Shown here piece after piece: positions 1-7,881 of a DNA stretch of 64,000 bases (position 1 is the stretch's first letter; each line of letters opens with the position of its first letter). Under the pieces are notes generated by a model. It was not told the DNA's origin, did not search any database, and saw only the letters and a list, made by a program, of their open reading frames with translations. Source of the DNA: an uncultured Clostridia bacterium (GTDB taxonomy: Bacteria > Bacillota > Clostridia > Christensenellales > Aristaeellaceae); assembly GCA_934647235.1 (NCBI GenBank), contig CAKUFG010000003.1, positions 1 to 64,000 of the forward strand, given 5' to 3'. The position numbers and the translations under genes were made by a program.

Positions 1-607
1 GCTGTTCGGACTTATCTGCGCGGCGGCTCTGAGTATGGCTCGGTTCGACGCCGCCTGCGACAGCCTGCGCGGCGGTATCGGCGTTGATGCCGCCGTCCAC
101 CATGATCTGCCCGCGATAGCCCATCCCGCGCAGGGCGGCAATCTTGGGCATCATATCGGCCATGAATTTCTGCCCGCCGAAGCCCGGCTCCACGGTCATC
201 ACCAGCACCAGGTCGCACAGCGGCAGCAAGTCCTTGATCTGATCCACGCCTGTGCCGGGCTTGATGGACACGCCGGCCTTTATGCCCGCCGCACGGATCT
301 TTTCCAGCATGGCGCGCACATCGCCTGGCACTTCGGCATGCACGGTTACGGCTCCCGCGCCTGCGGAAATAAAGGTATCGAGATACTTTTCGGGATTGTC
401 CATCATCAGGTGCACATCCTGATGCACAGCCGGGAAGGCCTTTTTCAGCGCGCTGACCATGGCCGGGCCGAAGGACAGGTTGGGCACAAAATGCGCGTCC
501 ATAATATCCACATGCAGGCTGTCCACGCCGTTATCCAGCATGCGCTGCACCTCGGCGCCCACGCGCAGCAAATCGCTGGCAAGGATGGATGACAGAATCT
601 CAATCAT
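1..607 (-). CDS. rpe: Ribulose-phosphate 3-epimerase, cut by the window edge
   Basis: Interconverts ribulose-5-phosphate and xylulose-5-phosphate in the cytosolic pentose phosphate pathway. The frame opens with ATG at 607 and reads MIEILSSILASD, then HVDIMDAHFVPN (about residues 32-43), VEPGFGGQKF (139-148) and VDGGI (170-174), all typical of the Rpe TIM barrel. The ATG overlaps the rsgA stop by 8 bases (ATGATTGA), so the two are translationally coupled. About 202 codons are visible of the usual 215-220. After about residue 184 (position 55) the frame no longer resembles Rpe: the phosphate-binding VAGSA-type motif is missing, and neither of the other two frames restores it. The first ~55 bases may be a contig-end artefact. 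The family call is firm; the last ~18 residues are doubtful. Confidence 0.9.
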   Translation of the reverse strand, partial: MIEILSSILASDLLRVGAEVQRMLDNGVDSLHVDIMDAHFVPNLSFGPAMVSALKKAFPAVHQDVHLMMDNPEKYLDTFISAGAGAVTVHAEVPGDVRAMLEKIRAAGIKAGVSIKPGTGVDQIKDLLPLCDLVLVMTVEPGFGGQKFMADMMPKIAALRGMGYRGQIMVDGGINADTAAQAVAGGVEPSHTQSRRADKSEQ

Positions 608-1475
608 AGCGTTCCCTCCACAGTTGACGGGTTTTCTCAAGCAGCTCATGGTATCGTTCCAGGCGCGCGGGGCTGATCCTGCCCTCCCTGGCGGCCTGGG
701 TCACGGCGCAGCCCGGCTCGCTGCCATGATAGCAGGGCTGAAAGCGGCAGCAGCCCTGATAGGGCTGAAACTCGGGATAGTAATCCATCAGCTCCACCGG
801 ATCCATCACCTGATCAAATTCCAGCAGGCTGAAGCCCGGCGTGTCCATCACCCGCAGGCCGCCCGCCTCGATCAATTGCGCATGGCGGGTGGTATGCTTG
901 CCGCGCTCGATGCGGCTGATCTCGCCCGTCTGCAGGTGCAGATCCAGCAGGGCGTTCAGCAGCGTGCTTTTGCCCACGCCCGACTGCCCGGCAAAGCAGG
1001 CGATTTCGCCCTGCATCTGCGCGCGCAGCTGCTCTACGCCCGCCCCCGTGCCCGCGCTGACGCACAGCACCGGCAGCTCGGCCCCAGCGTAATCGCGCCG
1101 CGCCTGCCGGGCGGCTTCCTCGCCCAGGTCGCACTTGTTCATCACCAGCACGGCCCGCATGCCCTGCATGCGCGCGCCCAGCAGCAGCTTATCAATCAGC
1201 AGCCAATCGGGCGCGGGCGCAGCAGCGGCCACGATGACCAGCAGCGTGATATTGGCCACCGGCGGGCGCAGGCACTGGCTGCTGCGGGGCAGGATTTCCT
1301 CCAGCCAGCCATGCTCGTCGCCCTCGCCGGGGGTAAAATCCACCCGGTCGCCCACCAGCGGGGTCATATGCTGACGGCGGAATTTCTTTTTGGCCCGCAG
1401 CACATGGTCGATCCCCGCCGCGTCGCGCACGGTATACAGACCGCCGCGCCCCTCGATAATTTGTCCCTGCATCAT
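600..1475 (-). CDS. rsgA: Ribosome biogenesis GTPase RsgA
   Basis: Circularly permuted GTPase that acts in late 30S subunit maturation. The 291-residue protein has an N-terminal OB-fold region, then G4 NKCD (113-116), G1 GQSGVGKST (163-171), a switch-I-like HTTRH (194-198) and G3 DTPG (211-214). The G4-G1-G3 order is diagnostic for the family. A C-terminal zinc motif follows (C243, C248, H250, C256). Length is normal. It starts immediately after the prkC stop and overlaps rpe, as in many Bacillota. Two consecutive ATG codons are present; the first is used here, and the second would shorten the product by one residue. Confidence 0.97.
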   Translation of the reverse strand: MMQGQIIEGRGGLYTVRDAAGIDHVLRAKKKFRRQHMTPLVGDRVDFTPGEGDEHGWLEEILPRSSQCLRPPVANITLLVIVAAAAPAPDWLLIDKLLLGARMQGMRAVLVMNKCDLGEEAARQARRDYAGAELPVLCVSAGTGAGVEQLRAQMQGEIACFAGQSGVGKSTLLNALLDLHLQTGEISRIERGKHTTRHAQLIEAGGLRVMDTPGFSLLEFDQVMDPVELMDYYPEFQPYQGCCRFQPCYHGSEPGCAVTQAAREGRISPARLERYHELLEKTRQLWRERYD

Positions 1476-3152
1476 TTAGTTTTCCTGTTTTCCTTCGGTT
1501 GGAATTGGCGCGTCCGTGCTCTGGGGCGCGTTTGCAGCCGCCTGCACATACACGGCCAGGGTGACGGCCGCGTCGTACATCACGCGCTCGCCCTCCTTGG
1601 GCAGCTGATCGGCCACGCGGCCAATGCGCGCGGGATCGGACGTAGGCGTCTCTACAATCTGAATGTTGTTCATGCCCGCGCTGCGCGCCGTCTGGATGGC
1701 CTGCGCGCTGGTCATATCGGTCAGACGGGGCATGGACACGCTGCCGCTGACGACCACCTGAATGATCTCGCCATAGGCCAGCATTTCGCCTGCGGCGGGC
1801 GTTTGCTCCAGCACCGTGTTGAAGGGCTGATCGGACTCGGCATAGCTGCTGGCCAGCACCTTGAAGCCGTACTTTTCACCCTCGGCCTGCGCCTGGGAAA
1901 GGAGCTTACCTGACAATGCAGGCACGCCCTGCTTTTCAGGGCCTGTGCTGACGGTAATCAGTATCACGTCGCCGCGCTTCATGCGGTACTGATACTCGCG
2001 GGACTGCATGATCACCAGCCCGGCGGGGGTTTTATTGTCGCTCTGGCGCGTTACCTCCACGCGCAGCCCGCGATCCTCGCCCATGCGGCGGGCGTTCTCC
2101 TCGGTTTCACCGATCAGATAGGGCGCTTCAACGGTATTGACGATATTGCGCACGATCTCCACCGTACCGATGGACAGCACGGCCAGCGCGGCCAGGGTCA
2201 GGCCCAGGATCAGCAGCGTTTCACGCACGCGCTGCCTCTTGCGCTGGCGGGCAACCGCCGCATTGCGCCCGGTATCCACGCTGCGTGTGCGTTGGGATGC
2301 CGTATTCTGCGATACCATGCCGGCGGCCACGTCAGGGTGATCCAGCGCCGCGCGGACGGCGCGCGCCATATCCGCCGCGTCCCGATAGCGATTGCGCGGC
2401 TCCTTGCTCATGGCGGTCAGCACCACCTGCTCCATGGCGGGCGATATGCCGTCCGCCAGCAGGGAGGGCGGCTTGGGCTGGGCGGAAATATGCTGCATGG
2501 CCACGCTGACGGGCGTATCGCCATCAAAGGGCACCTGACCGGTCAGCATTTCATACAGCACCACGCCCACGCTGTAAATATCGCTGGCAAAGGTCACGTC
2601 CTCGCCGCGCGCCTGCTCGGGCGAAAAGTAGTGCACCGAGCCCATCACGTTGTCGCCCTTGGACAGGGTGCTGCTGCCCGCCACGCGGGCAATGCCAAAG
2701 TCCGCCACCTTGATCAGGCCTTCGGAGTTGACCAGGATGTTCTGGGGCTTGATGTCGCGGTGGATGATACCGTTGTTGTGCGCGTGCTGCAGCGCCGACA
2801 GGATGCGGATGGTAATCTGCGCGGCTACGCGCTCGGGCAGGCGGCCCTTTTCGGCAATGACCTCCTTGAGCGTGCGCCCGCGCATGTATTCCATCACCAG
2901 GTAGCGATAGCCCTCCTCCTGACCCACATCCAGCAGGTTTACGATATTGTGATGGCTCATCTTGCTGGCGGCCAGCGCCTCGCGCTCAAAGCGCTCCAGG
3001 AATTCCTTATCGTTATTGAACTCCGGCCGCAGAATCTTGACCGCCACATCGTGCCCCGTGCGCAGATCGGCAGCGCGGAAAACCAGCGCCATGCCGCCCT
3101 TGCCGATAAACTCCTCCAGCCGGTACCGCTGGGCGAATACGCGGCCGATCAT
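1476..3152 (-). CDS. prkC: Membrane Ser/Thr protein kinase with PASTA domains (PrkC/Stk type)
   Basis: Eukaryote-type kinase that senses peptidoglycan fragments and controls growth and cell-wall metabolism. The start at 3152 was chosen because GGAGGTG lies 6 bases upstream and the ATG overlaps the phosphatase stop (ATGA); this gives 558 residues. The kinase domain covers about residues 10-270, with glycine loop GKGGMALV (17-24), K39, catalytic HRDIKPQN (131-138) and DFG (151-153). A basic juxtamembrane stretch (QRKRQRVR) precedes one membrane helix (about 311-332). Three PASTA-like repeats follow outside the cell (about 342-540), ending in a polar tail. Its phosphatase is immediately upstream, and a likely substrate family member, IreB, is encoded at 24304. 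Confidence 0.97.
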   Translation of the reverse strand: MIGRVFAQRYRLEEFIGKGGMALVFRAADLRTGHDVAVKILRPEFNNDKEFLERFEREALAASKMSHHNIVNLLDVGQEEGYRYLVMEYMRGRTLKEVIAEKGRLPERVAAQITIRILSALQHAHNNGIIHRDIKPQNILVNSEGLIKVADFGIARVAGSSTLSKGDNVMGSVHYFSPEQARGEDVTFASDIYSVGVVLYEMLTGQVPFDGDTPVSVAMQHISAQPKPPSLLADGISPAMEQVVLTAMSKEPRNRYRDAADMARAVRAALDHPDVAAGMVSQNTASQRTRSVDTGRNAAVARQRKRQRVRETLLILGLTLAALAVLSIGTVEIVRNIVNTVEAPYLIGETEENARRMGEDRGLRVEVTRQSDNKTPAGLVIMQSREYQYRMKRGDVILITVSTGPEKQGVPALSGKLLSQAQAEGEKYGFKVLASSYAESDQPFNTVLEQTPAAGEMLAYGEIIQVVVSGSVSMPRLTDMTSAQAIQTARSAGMNNIQIVETPTSDPARIGRVADQLPKEGERVMYDAAVTLAVYVQAAANAPQSTDAPIPTEGKQEN

Positions 3153-3847
3153 GCCTTCACCTCCAGCAGCAGCACGCTTACGTTGTCGGTGCCGCCATGC
3201 TGAAGGGCCAGGCGTACCAGCTCCTCCGCAGCCGATTCGGCGGGGCATCCGGCCAGTACGGCGGCGATTTCCTCATCGCGGGCCATATCGGTCAGGCCGT
3301 CGGAGCACAAAAGCCAGACGTCCCCCGGCGTTTTGAGAATGCGGGTAACAACCGGGGTCAGCCGCTCCTCGGTGCCCACTGCCTGGGTAATCACATTGCG
3401 ATAGGGATGGCTGCGCGCCTGCTCCTCGGTGATCGCGCCCGCGCGCAGCATTTCGCCCACCATCGACTGATCCTCGGTGATCTGGTGCAGCTTGCCGTCG
3501 CGGTACAGATAAGCGCGGCTATCGCCGATCTGCCCCACGAACACATACTCCTGATCCTCCCACAGGGCCGTCATGGTGGTGCCCATGCCGGAAAGCGTCT
3601 CATCCTCCTTCTGCCGGGCAAAAACGGCGCTGTTGGCCGCCAGATACCCGCGCGTCAGCGCATCGGCGGAGGGCTGCATATCCCGCAGCGTTTCGCACAG
3701 CGTGCGCGACGCCAGGGCGCTGGCAACCTCGCCTGCCTGATGGCCGCCCATGCCGTCCGCCAGCACATACAGCGGCCCGGCCACGCAGATGGTATCCTCA
3801 TTCTGCTCACGCACAAGCCCACGATGGGTTTTCATATACGCTTTCAT
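3149..3847 (-). CDS. prpC: PP2C-type protein Ser/Thr phosphatase, partner of PrkC
   Basis: Metal-dependent phosphatase that reverses PrkC phosphorylation in the cytosol. The product is 232 residues, usual for bacterial PP2C. Motifs in order are REQNEDT near the N-terminus, DGMGGHQAGEVAS, GQIGDSRAYL, CSDGLTD and GGTDNVSVL, which together supply the aspartates of the two-metal site. The start at 3847 (MKAYMKTHRG) is set by GGAGGATTACAGCC just upstream; an in-frame extension to 3928 would run into rlmN and has no family similarity. The stop overlaps the prkC start by 4 bases. Alternative names are Stp and PppL. Confidence 0.96.
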   Translation of the reverse strand: MKAYMKTHRGLVREQNEDTICVAGPLYVLADGMGGHQAGEVASALASRTLCETLRDMQPSADALTRGYLAANSAVFARQKEDETLSGMGTTMTALWEDQEYVFVGQIGDSRAYLYRDGKLHQITEDQSMVGEMLRAGAITEEQARSHPYRNVITQAVGTEERLTPVVTRILKTPGDVWLLCSDGLTDMARDEEIAAVLAGCPAESAAEELVRLALQHGGTDNVSVLLLEVKA

Positions 3848-3873
3848 GGCTGTAATCCTCCACAAAAGAATGC

Positions 3874-4923
3874 TTATTCCTGCCGCTCCGCCTGATCGGC
3901 CAGATAATGGCGGCGCAGCTGCCCGCACGCGCCGTCGATATCATCGCCCATTTCGCGGCGGCGGGTAACGGAGATATGCCGGCGCTCCAGCTCCTGCATA
4001 AAGCGCTCGATGGCCGCCTCGTCCGCGCCGCGCAGCGCCTTTTCCTCCACAGAGTTCAGGGGAATGACGTTTACATGGCACTGCATGCCGCGCAGACGCT
4101 GCGCCAGCTCCGCCGCATGCTCGGGACGGGAGTTCAGCTGATCCACCAGCGCGTACTCAAAGATCACCCGCCGGCCGGTCTGCCCGATATAATAGCGGCA
4201 GGCGTCCAGCACATCGTCCATGGCAAAGGCGTTGGCCACGGGCATCAGCTGGCGGCGGATGGTATCGTTGGGCGCGTGCAGGGACAGCGACAGCGTCACC
4301 GGCAGCCCCTCGCGGGCAAAGCGCTTCATCTGCGGCACCAGGCCGCAGGTGCTCAGCGATATGTGGCGCAATCCGATATTCAGCCCGTCCGGATGGCTGA
4401 CCAGGCGCAGGAAGCGCGTCACGTTATCGTAATTATCCAGCGGCTCGCCGCTGCCCATCAGCACAATGTTGGAAATGTGATCATCCGCAATCAAACGGTT
4501 GGCGCAGTGCACCTGGCCCAGCATTTCGGCGGCGCTGAGGCTGCGCACGCAGCCGCTCAGCGTGCTGGCGCAGAAGGCGCAGCCCATGCGGCAGCCCACC
4601 TGCGTGGACAGGCACAGCGTGTAGCCGTGGTGATAGTGCATCAGCACGCCCTCCACGCAGTTGCCGTCGCGCAAAGCATAAAGGAGCTTGCGCGTGCCGT
4701 CCAGCTTCGATACCCGCTGATCCAGCAGCGATACCGGCTGATCGGTATAATTCTGCGCCAGCGCTTCGCGCAGGGGCTTGGAGATATTTGTCATCTCTTC
4801 AAACCGCGCGCCGCGATGCAGCCAGGAAAACAGCTGCTTTACGCGGTAGGCAGGCAGCTTCATATCGGCCAGCGCATCGCCCAGCTCCTGGGGAAACAGC
4901 CCAAGCAATTCCAGCTTATCCAT
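3874..4923 (-). CDS. rlmN: 23S rRNA A2503 / tRNA A37 C2-methyltransferase
   Basis: Radical SAM enzyme that methylates C2 of adenine in 23S rRNA and some tRNAs. At 349 residues its length is normal. The 4Fe-4S cysteines are C111, C115 and C118 in CRMGCAFC, followed by the SAM-contacting GSGEP. The methyl-carrying cysteine is C333 in GDDIDGACGQL, and CASTLSGC follows the cluster. It lies between rsmB (12-base gap) and prpC in the housekeeping operon. The Cfr paralogue is unlikely given this context and the standard RlmN C-terminus. Confidence 0.97.
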   Translation of the reverse strand: MDKLELLGLFPQELGDALADMKLPAYRVKQLFSWLHRGARFEEMTNISKPLREALAQNYTDQPVSLLDQRVSKLDGTRKLLYALRDGNCVEGVLMHYHHGYTLCLSTQVGCRMGCAFCASTLSGCVRSLSAAEMLGQVHCANRLIADDHISNIVLMGSGEPLDNYDNVTRFLRLVSHPDGLNIGLRHISLSTCGLVPQMKRFAREGLPVTLSLSLHAPNDTIRRQLMPVANAFAMDDVLDACRYYIGQTGRRVIFEYALVDQLNSRPEHAAELAQRLRGMQCHVNVIPLNSVEEKALRGADEAAIERFMQELERRHISVTRRREMGDDIDGACGQLRRHYLADQAERQE

Positions 4924-4935
4924 AAATCAGCACCC

Positions 4936-6453
4936 TTACGCGCGGCGCTTCATGCGCGCCGCGAAAAAGCCCTCCACACCGTCCCGGCAGGGAAGCAGCT
5001 GCAGGCCGTTTTCGCCGTAATGCACGCGCAGCGCGGACGGCACGGTATCGGGCAGCGCATCGATTTCAAATTCAGGATGCTCCTTGAGGAAGCGCGCGAT
5101 CTGGCGCTCGTTTTCATCCTTGAGCATGCTGCAGGTGGAATACACCAGCGTGCCGCCCACGCGCACATACCGGCAGCAGGCGTCCAGCAGCTTTCTCTGG
5201 GTATCGCACAGCTCGGCCACGGATTCGGGCGTATGGCGATACTTCACATCGGGCTTGTCATCCATCACGCCCAGGCCGCTGCACGGCGCGTCCAGCAGCA
5301 CCGCGTCCATGCTGCCAAGGAATTCGTCGCGCACCTGCATGGCGTCACGCGCAGCCGCGCGCACATTATCCAGATGCAGCCTGCGCATGGTGGCGCGAAT
5401 CAACTCCACCCGGTGAGCATGCAGATCCCACGCATACACGCGGCCCGTGCCCTCCAGCCGCTCGGCGATGTAGGCCGTCTTGCCGCCGGGAGCGGCGCAG
5501 CAATCCAGCACGCTCATGCCGTGCTTTACGCCCACGGCCTCGGCCGCCAGCATGCTGCCCTCGCCCTGGATGGAATACAGACCCTTGATAAAATCGCTGT
5601 CGCGGGCAATCTGCATCGCGCCGTATACGCGCACCGCGCCGGGCATTACGCCCTTTTCGGTTTCCCACACCTTGCGGGAGAGCATTTTTTCAAAGTCCGC
5701 CTCACGCTGCCCATAGGTGGGACGGATGGTAATAAAGTGCTTTTCGGTGCGGTAGGAGGCGATCTTTTTCGCCTCGTCCGCGCCATAATCGTCAATCAGG
5801 CGCTGTGCCAACCATTCGGGCAGGGAGTACATCACCGACAGGTAATGCGCGCCCTCGGAGGGATCGGGCCACTTGAGGGTTTCCTTATTGTCCACCAGGC
5901 GGCGCAGCACGGCGTTGACCATGCCCGCAAAGGGATCCAGCTGCAATTCGCGCGTGAGCTTGACGGCCTCGTTGACCGCCGCGCTGTCAGGCACGCGATC
6001 ATGCAGCAGAATCTGGCAGGCAGCCGTGCGCAGGATGTTGCGCACCTTCATATCCAGCGCGTCCGCATCGCGCAGGAACTGCCCCAGCGCGTAATCCAGA
6101 TAATACAGATTTTCCAGCGTTCTGTACACAATGCTGGCGCACAGGCGGCGATCCAGCTGGTTCAGGTTGACGCTGCCCAGCCGCTCGTCCAGCGACAGCG
6201 CGGCGTAAGCGTCGTTGCCCAGCACATCGCACAGCACGTTCAGCGCCACCAGGCGGGCGTTGGCGTTGCTGCGGGCAGGGCGCGCCTCCGGCCGGTTGGC
6301 GGGGCGCAGCTCAGGCCGTGCCTGCTCGGGGCGGGGCGCGGCGTTCATGGGACGCGGCGCAGAGGGCCGGCCTGTGCCGGGTCGGCCCGTTGCCGGACGG
6401 CCGGAGGCCGGATGGGAAGTTTTGTTATAACCGCCGTTTGGCTTATTCTGCAT
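4936..6453 (-). CDS. rsmB: 16S rRNA m5C967 methyltransferase RsmB with a Pro/Arg-rich leader
   Basis: SAM-dependent enzyme that methylates C967 of 16S rRNA. Residues from about 66 on match the family: a NusB-like helical domain (ARLVALNVLCDVL, YRTLENLYYLDYAL), then a Rossmann methyltransferase with VLDCCAAPGGKT (SAM site), LLDAPCSGLG (cysteine) and VYSTCSM (catalytic cysteine). The first ~65 residues are unusual: a disordered stretch rich in GRP/ARP/RPE motifs, probably an RNA-contacting tail. The start overlaps the fmt stop by 11 bases. At 505 residues it is longer than the usual 430-450 because of this tail. Confidence 0.95.
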   Translation of the reverse strand: MQNKPNGGYNKTSHPASGRPATGRPGTGRPSAPRPMNAAPRPEQARPELRPANRPEARPARSNANARLVALNVLCDVLGNDAYAALSLDERLGSVNLNQLDRRLCASIVYRTLENLYYLDYALGQFLRDADALDMKVRNILRTAACQILLHDRVPDSAAVNEAVKLTRELQLDPFAGMVNAVLRRLVDNKETLKWPDPSEGAHYLSVMYSLPEWLAQRLIDDYGADEAKKIASYRTEKHFITIRPTYGQREADFEKMLSRKVWETEKGVMPGAVRVYGAMQIARDSDFIKGLYSIQGEGSMLAAEAVGVKHGMSVLDCCAAPGGKTAYIAERLEGTGRVYAWDLHAHRVELIRATMRRLHLDNVRAAARDAMQVRDEFLGSMDAVLLDAPCSGLGVMDDKPDVKYRHTPESVAELCDTQRKLLDACCRYVRVGGTLVYSTCSMLKDENERQIARFLKEHPEFEIDALPDTVPSALRVHYGENGLQLLPCRDGVEGFFAARMKRRA

Positions 6454-7387
6454 GCGTTTCTTCGGGCGCGATCTGCGTGCCCGCCTCCAGTTGATGTCCG
6501 CGCAGGTAATCGCAATCGTTCATGGGCTTGCCGCCGGGAGCCTGCATGCGCGCAAGGCGCAGCGCGCCGTCTGCCGTGCGCACCCAAAGCCCCTGCTTCG
6601 CATCTGCGCGCAGGATGGTGCCCGGCGCCTCCTCGCCCTGATAATCCTCCGCCTGGGCGAAAAGCACCTTATAGGGGCCCGCGTAAGCGCCCGGCCAGGG
6701 GGTCATGCCGCGCACAAAATTGACCAGCTCGCGCGCGGTTTTGGAAAAGTCCATGCGACCCATCTCTTTTTTAAGCAGCGGATAATAGCTGGCCTGGCTT
6801 TCATCCTGCTTTTCGCGCGGGCAATCGCCGCGCTCGATGGCACGCAGCGTTTCAATCAGCAGCTCCGCGCCCACCCTGGCCAAGCGCTCCACCAGCTCGC
6901 CCGCCGTTTCCTGGGGCAGGATGGCCACCTCGCGCTTGAGCAGGATATCGCCGGTATCCATGCCCTTATCGGTCATCATGGTGGTTACGCCCGTGACCGT
7001 TTCGCCCTGGATCAGCGCCCAGTTGACCGGCGCGCTGCCGCGATACTTAGGCAACAAGGAAGCATGCACATTGACCGTGCCAATGCGCGGGATATCCAGC
7101 ACCTCCTGGGACAGGATGTGGCCGAACGCCGCCGTGACGCACAGATCGGGCCTGAGCGCGCGCAGCGGCTCCACACCGTCCACACGGGTCTTTACCGGCT
7201 GCACCACGGGGATGCCGTGCGCCAGCGCGCACTGCTTGACGGGGCAGAAGGCAATCTTCTTGCCGCGCCCGGAGGGCTTGTCCGGCTGGCAGAACACGCC
7301 CACCACGTCGTAACCAGCGCTGATGAGCGCCTCCAGCGACGGCACGCCGTAATCGGGCGTGCCCATAAACACAACGCGAAGCGCCAT
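6443..7387 (-). CDS. fmt: Methionyl-tRNA formyltransferase
   Basis: Transfers a formyl group from 10-formyl-THF to initiator Met-tRNA. The 314-residue length is normal. Visible motifs are VVFMGTPDYGVPSLEAL at the N-terminus, the formyl-THF signature region NVHASLLPKYRGSAPVNW (catalytic Asn, His) and MDTGDIL, followed by an OB-like C-terminal domain. The start codon shares one base with the def stop (TAATG), so formylation and deformylation are co-translated, as in most bacteria. Confidence 0.97.
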   Translation of the reverse strand: MALRVVFMGTPDYGVPSLEALISAGYDVVGVFCQPDKPSGRGKKIAFCPVKQCALAHGIPVVQPVKTRVDGVEPLRALRPDLCVTAAFGHILSQEVLDIPRIGTVNVHASLLPKYRGSAPVNWALIQGETVTGVTTMMTDKGMDTGDILLKREVAILPQETAGELVERLARVGAELLIETLRAIERGDCPREKQDESQASYYPLLKKEMGRMDFSKTARELVNFVRGMTPWPGAYAGPYKVLFAQAEDYQGEEAPGTILRADAKQGLWVRTADGALRLARMQAPGGKPMNDCDYLRGHQLEAGTQIAPEETHAE

Positions 7388-7869
7388 TATTCCTGCTCCT
7401 CCCCGTCTTCCTCCTCGACGATCTCATGATCCTCGATATCCACATACATCCTGCCGTCCAGGTGGTCGATCTCATGGCACAGCGCGCGGGCCAGCAGATC
7501 CTCGCCCGTCAGCTCAAACACCTTGCCGTGGCGATCCTGCGCGCGCACAGTCACCTTCTGCGGGCGGTATACAAAGCCCTGACGACCCGGCACGCTCAGG
7601 CAGCCCTCGGGGCCGCCCTGCTCGCCCTCGGCAGCAATGATTTCAGGGTTCACCAGCTCGATCAGCCCATGATCGTCCTGCACGTCGATCACCACTACCC
7701 GGCGCAGGATGCCAATCTGCGGCCCGGCCAGACCCACGCCTTCGGCCTTATACATGGTGTCGGCCATATCGCGCAGCAGCAGCCACAGGCGCAGGTTGAA
7801 TTTTTCCACCGGGTGGGAGGTTTTGCGCAGGGTATCGTTGCCAATTTTGAGGATTTCCTTTACTGCCAT
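7387..7869 (-). CDS. def: Peptide deformylase
   Basis: Removes the N-formyl group from nascent proteins at the ribosome exit. The three family motifs are GVGLAGPQIG (motif 1, with Gly where Ala is more common), EGCLSVP (metal Cys) and HEIDH (metal histidines and catalytic Glu). The start at 7869 (MAVKEIL) is preferred over an ATG two codons upstream because AAAGGAG is 8 bases from it and only 2 from the other. The C-terminus is strongly acidic. Length is 160 residues, normal for the class. Confidence 0.96.
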   Translation of the reverse strand: MAVKEILKIGNDTLRKTSHPVEKFNLRLWLLLRDMADTMYKAEGVGLAGPQIGILRRVVVIDVQDDHGLIELVNPEIIAAEGEQGGPEGCLSVPGRQGFVYRPQKVTVRAQDRHGKVFELTGEDLLARALCHEIDHLDGRMYVDIEDHEIVEEEDGEEQE

Positions 7870-7881
7870 GTTCATTCTCCT

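Noticed and set aside
3907..6723. 938-codon plus-strand open frame antisense to rlmN and rsmB
   Set aside because: Low-complexity His/Ala/Gln-rich translation with no domain, running through three well-supported minus-strand genes; typical shadow of GC-rich coding DNA.
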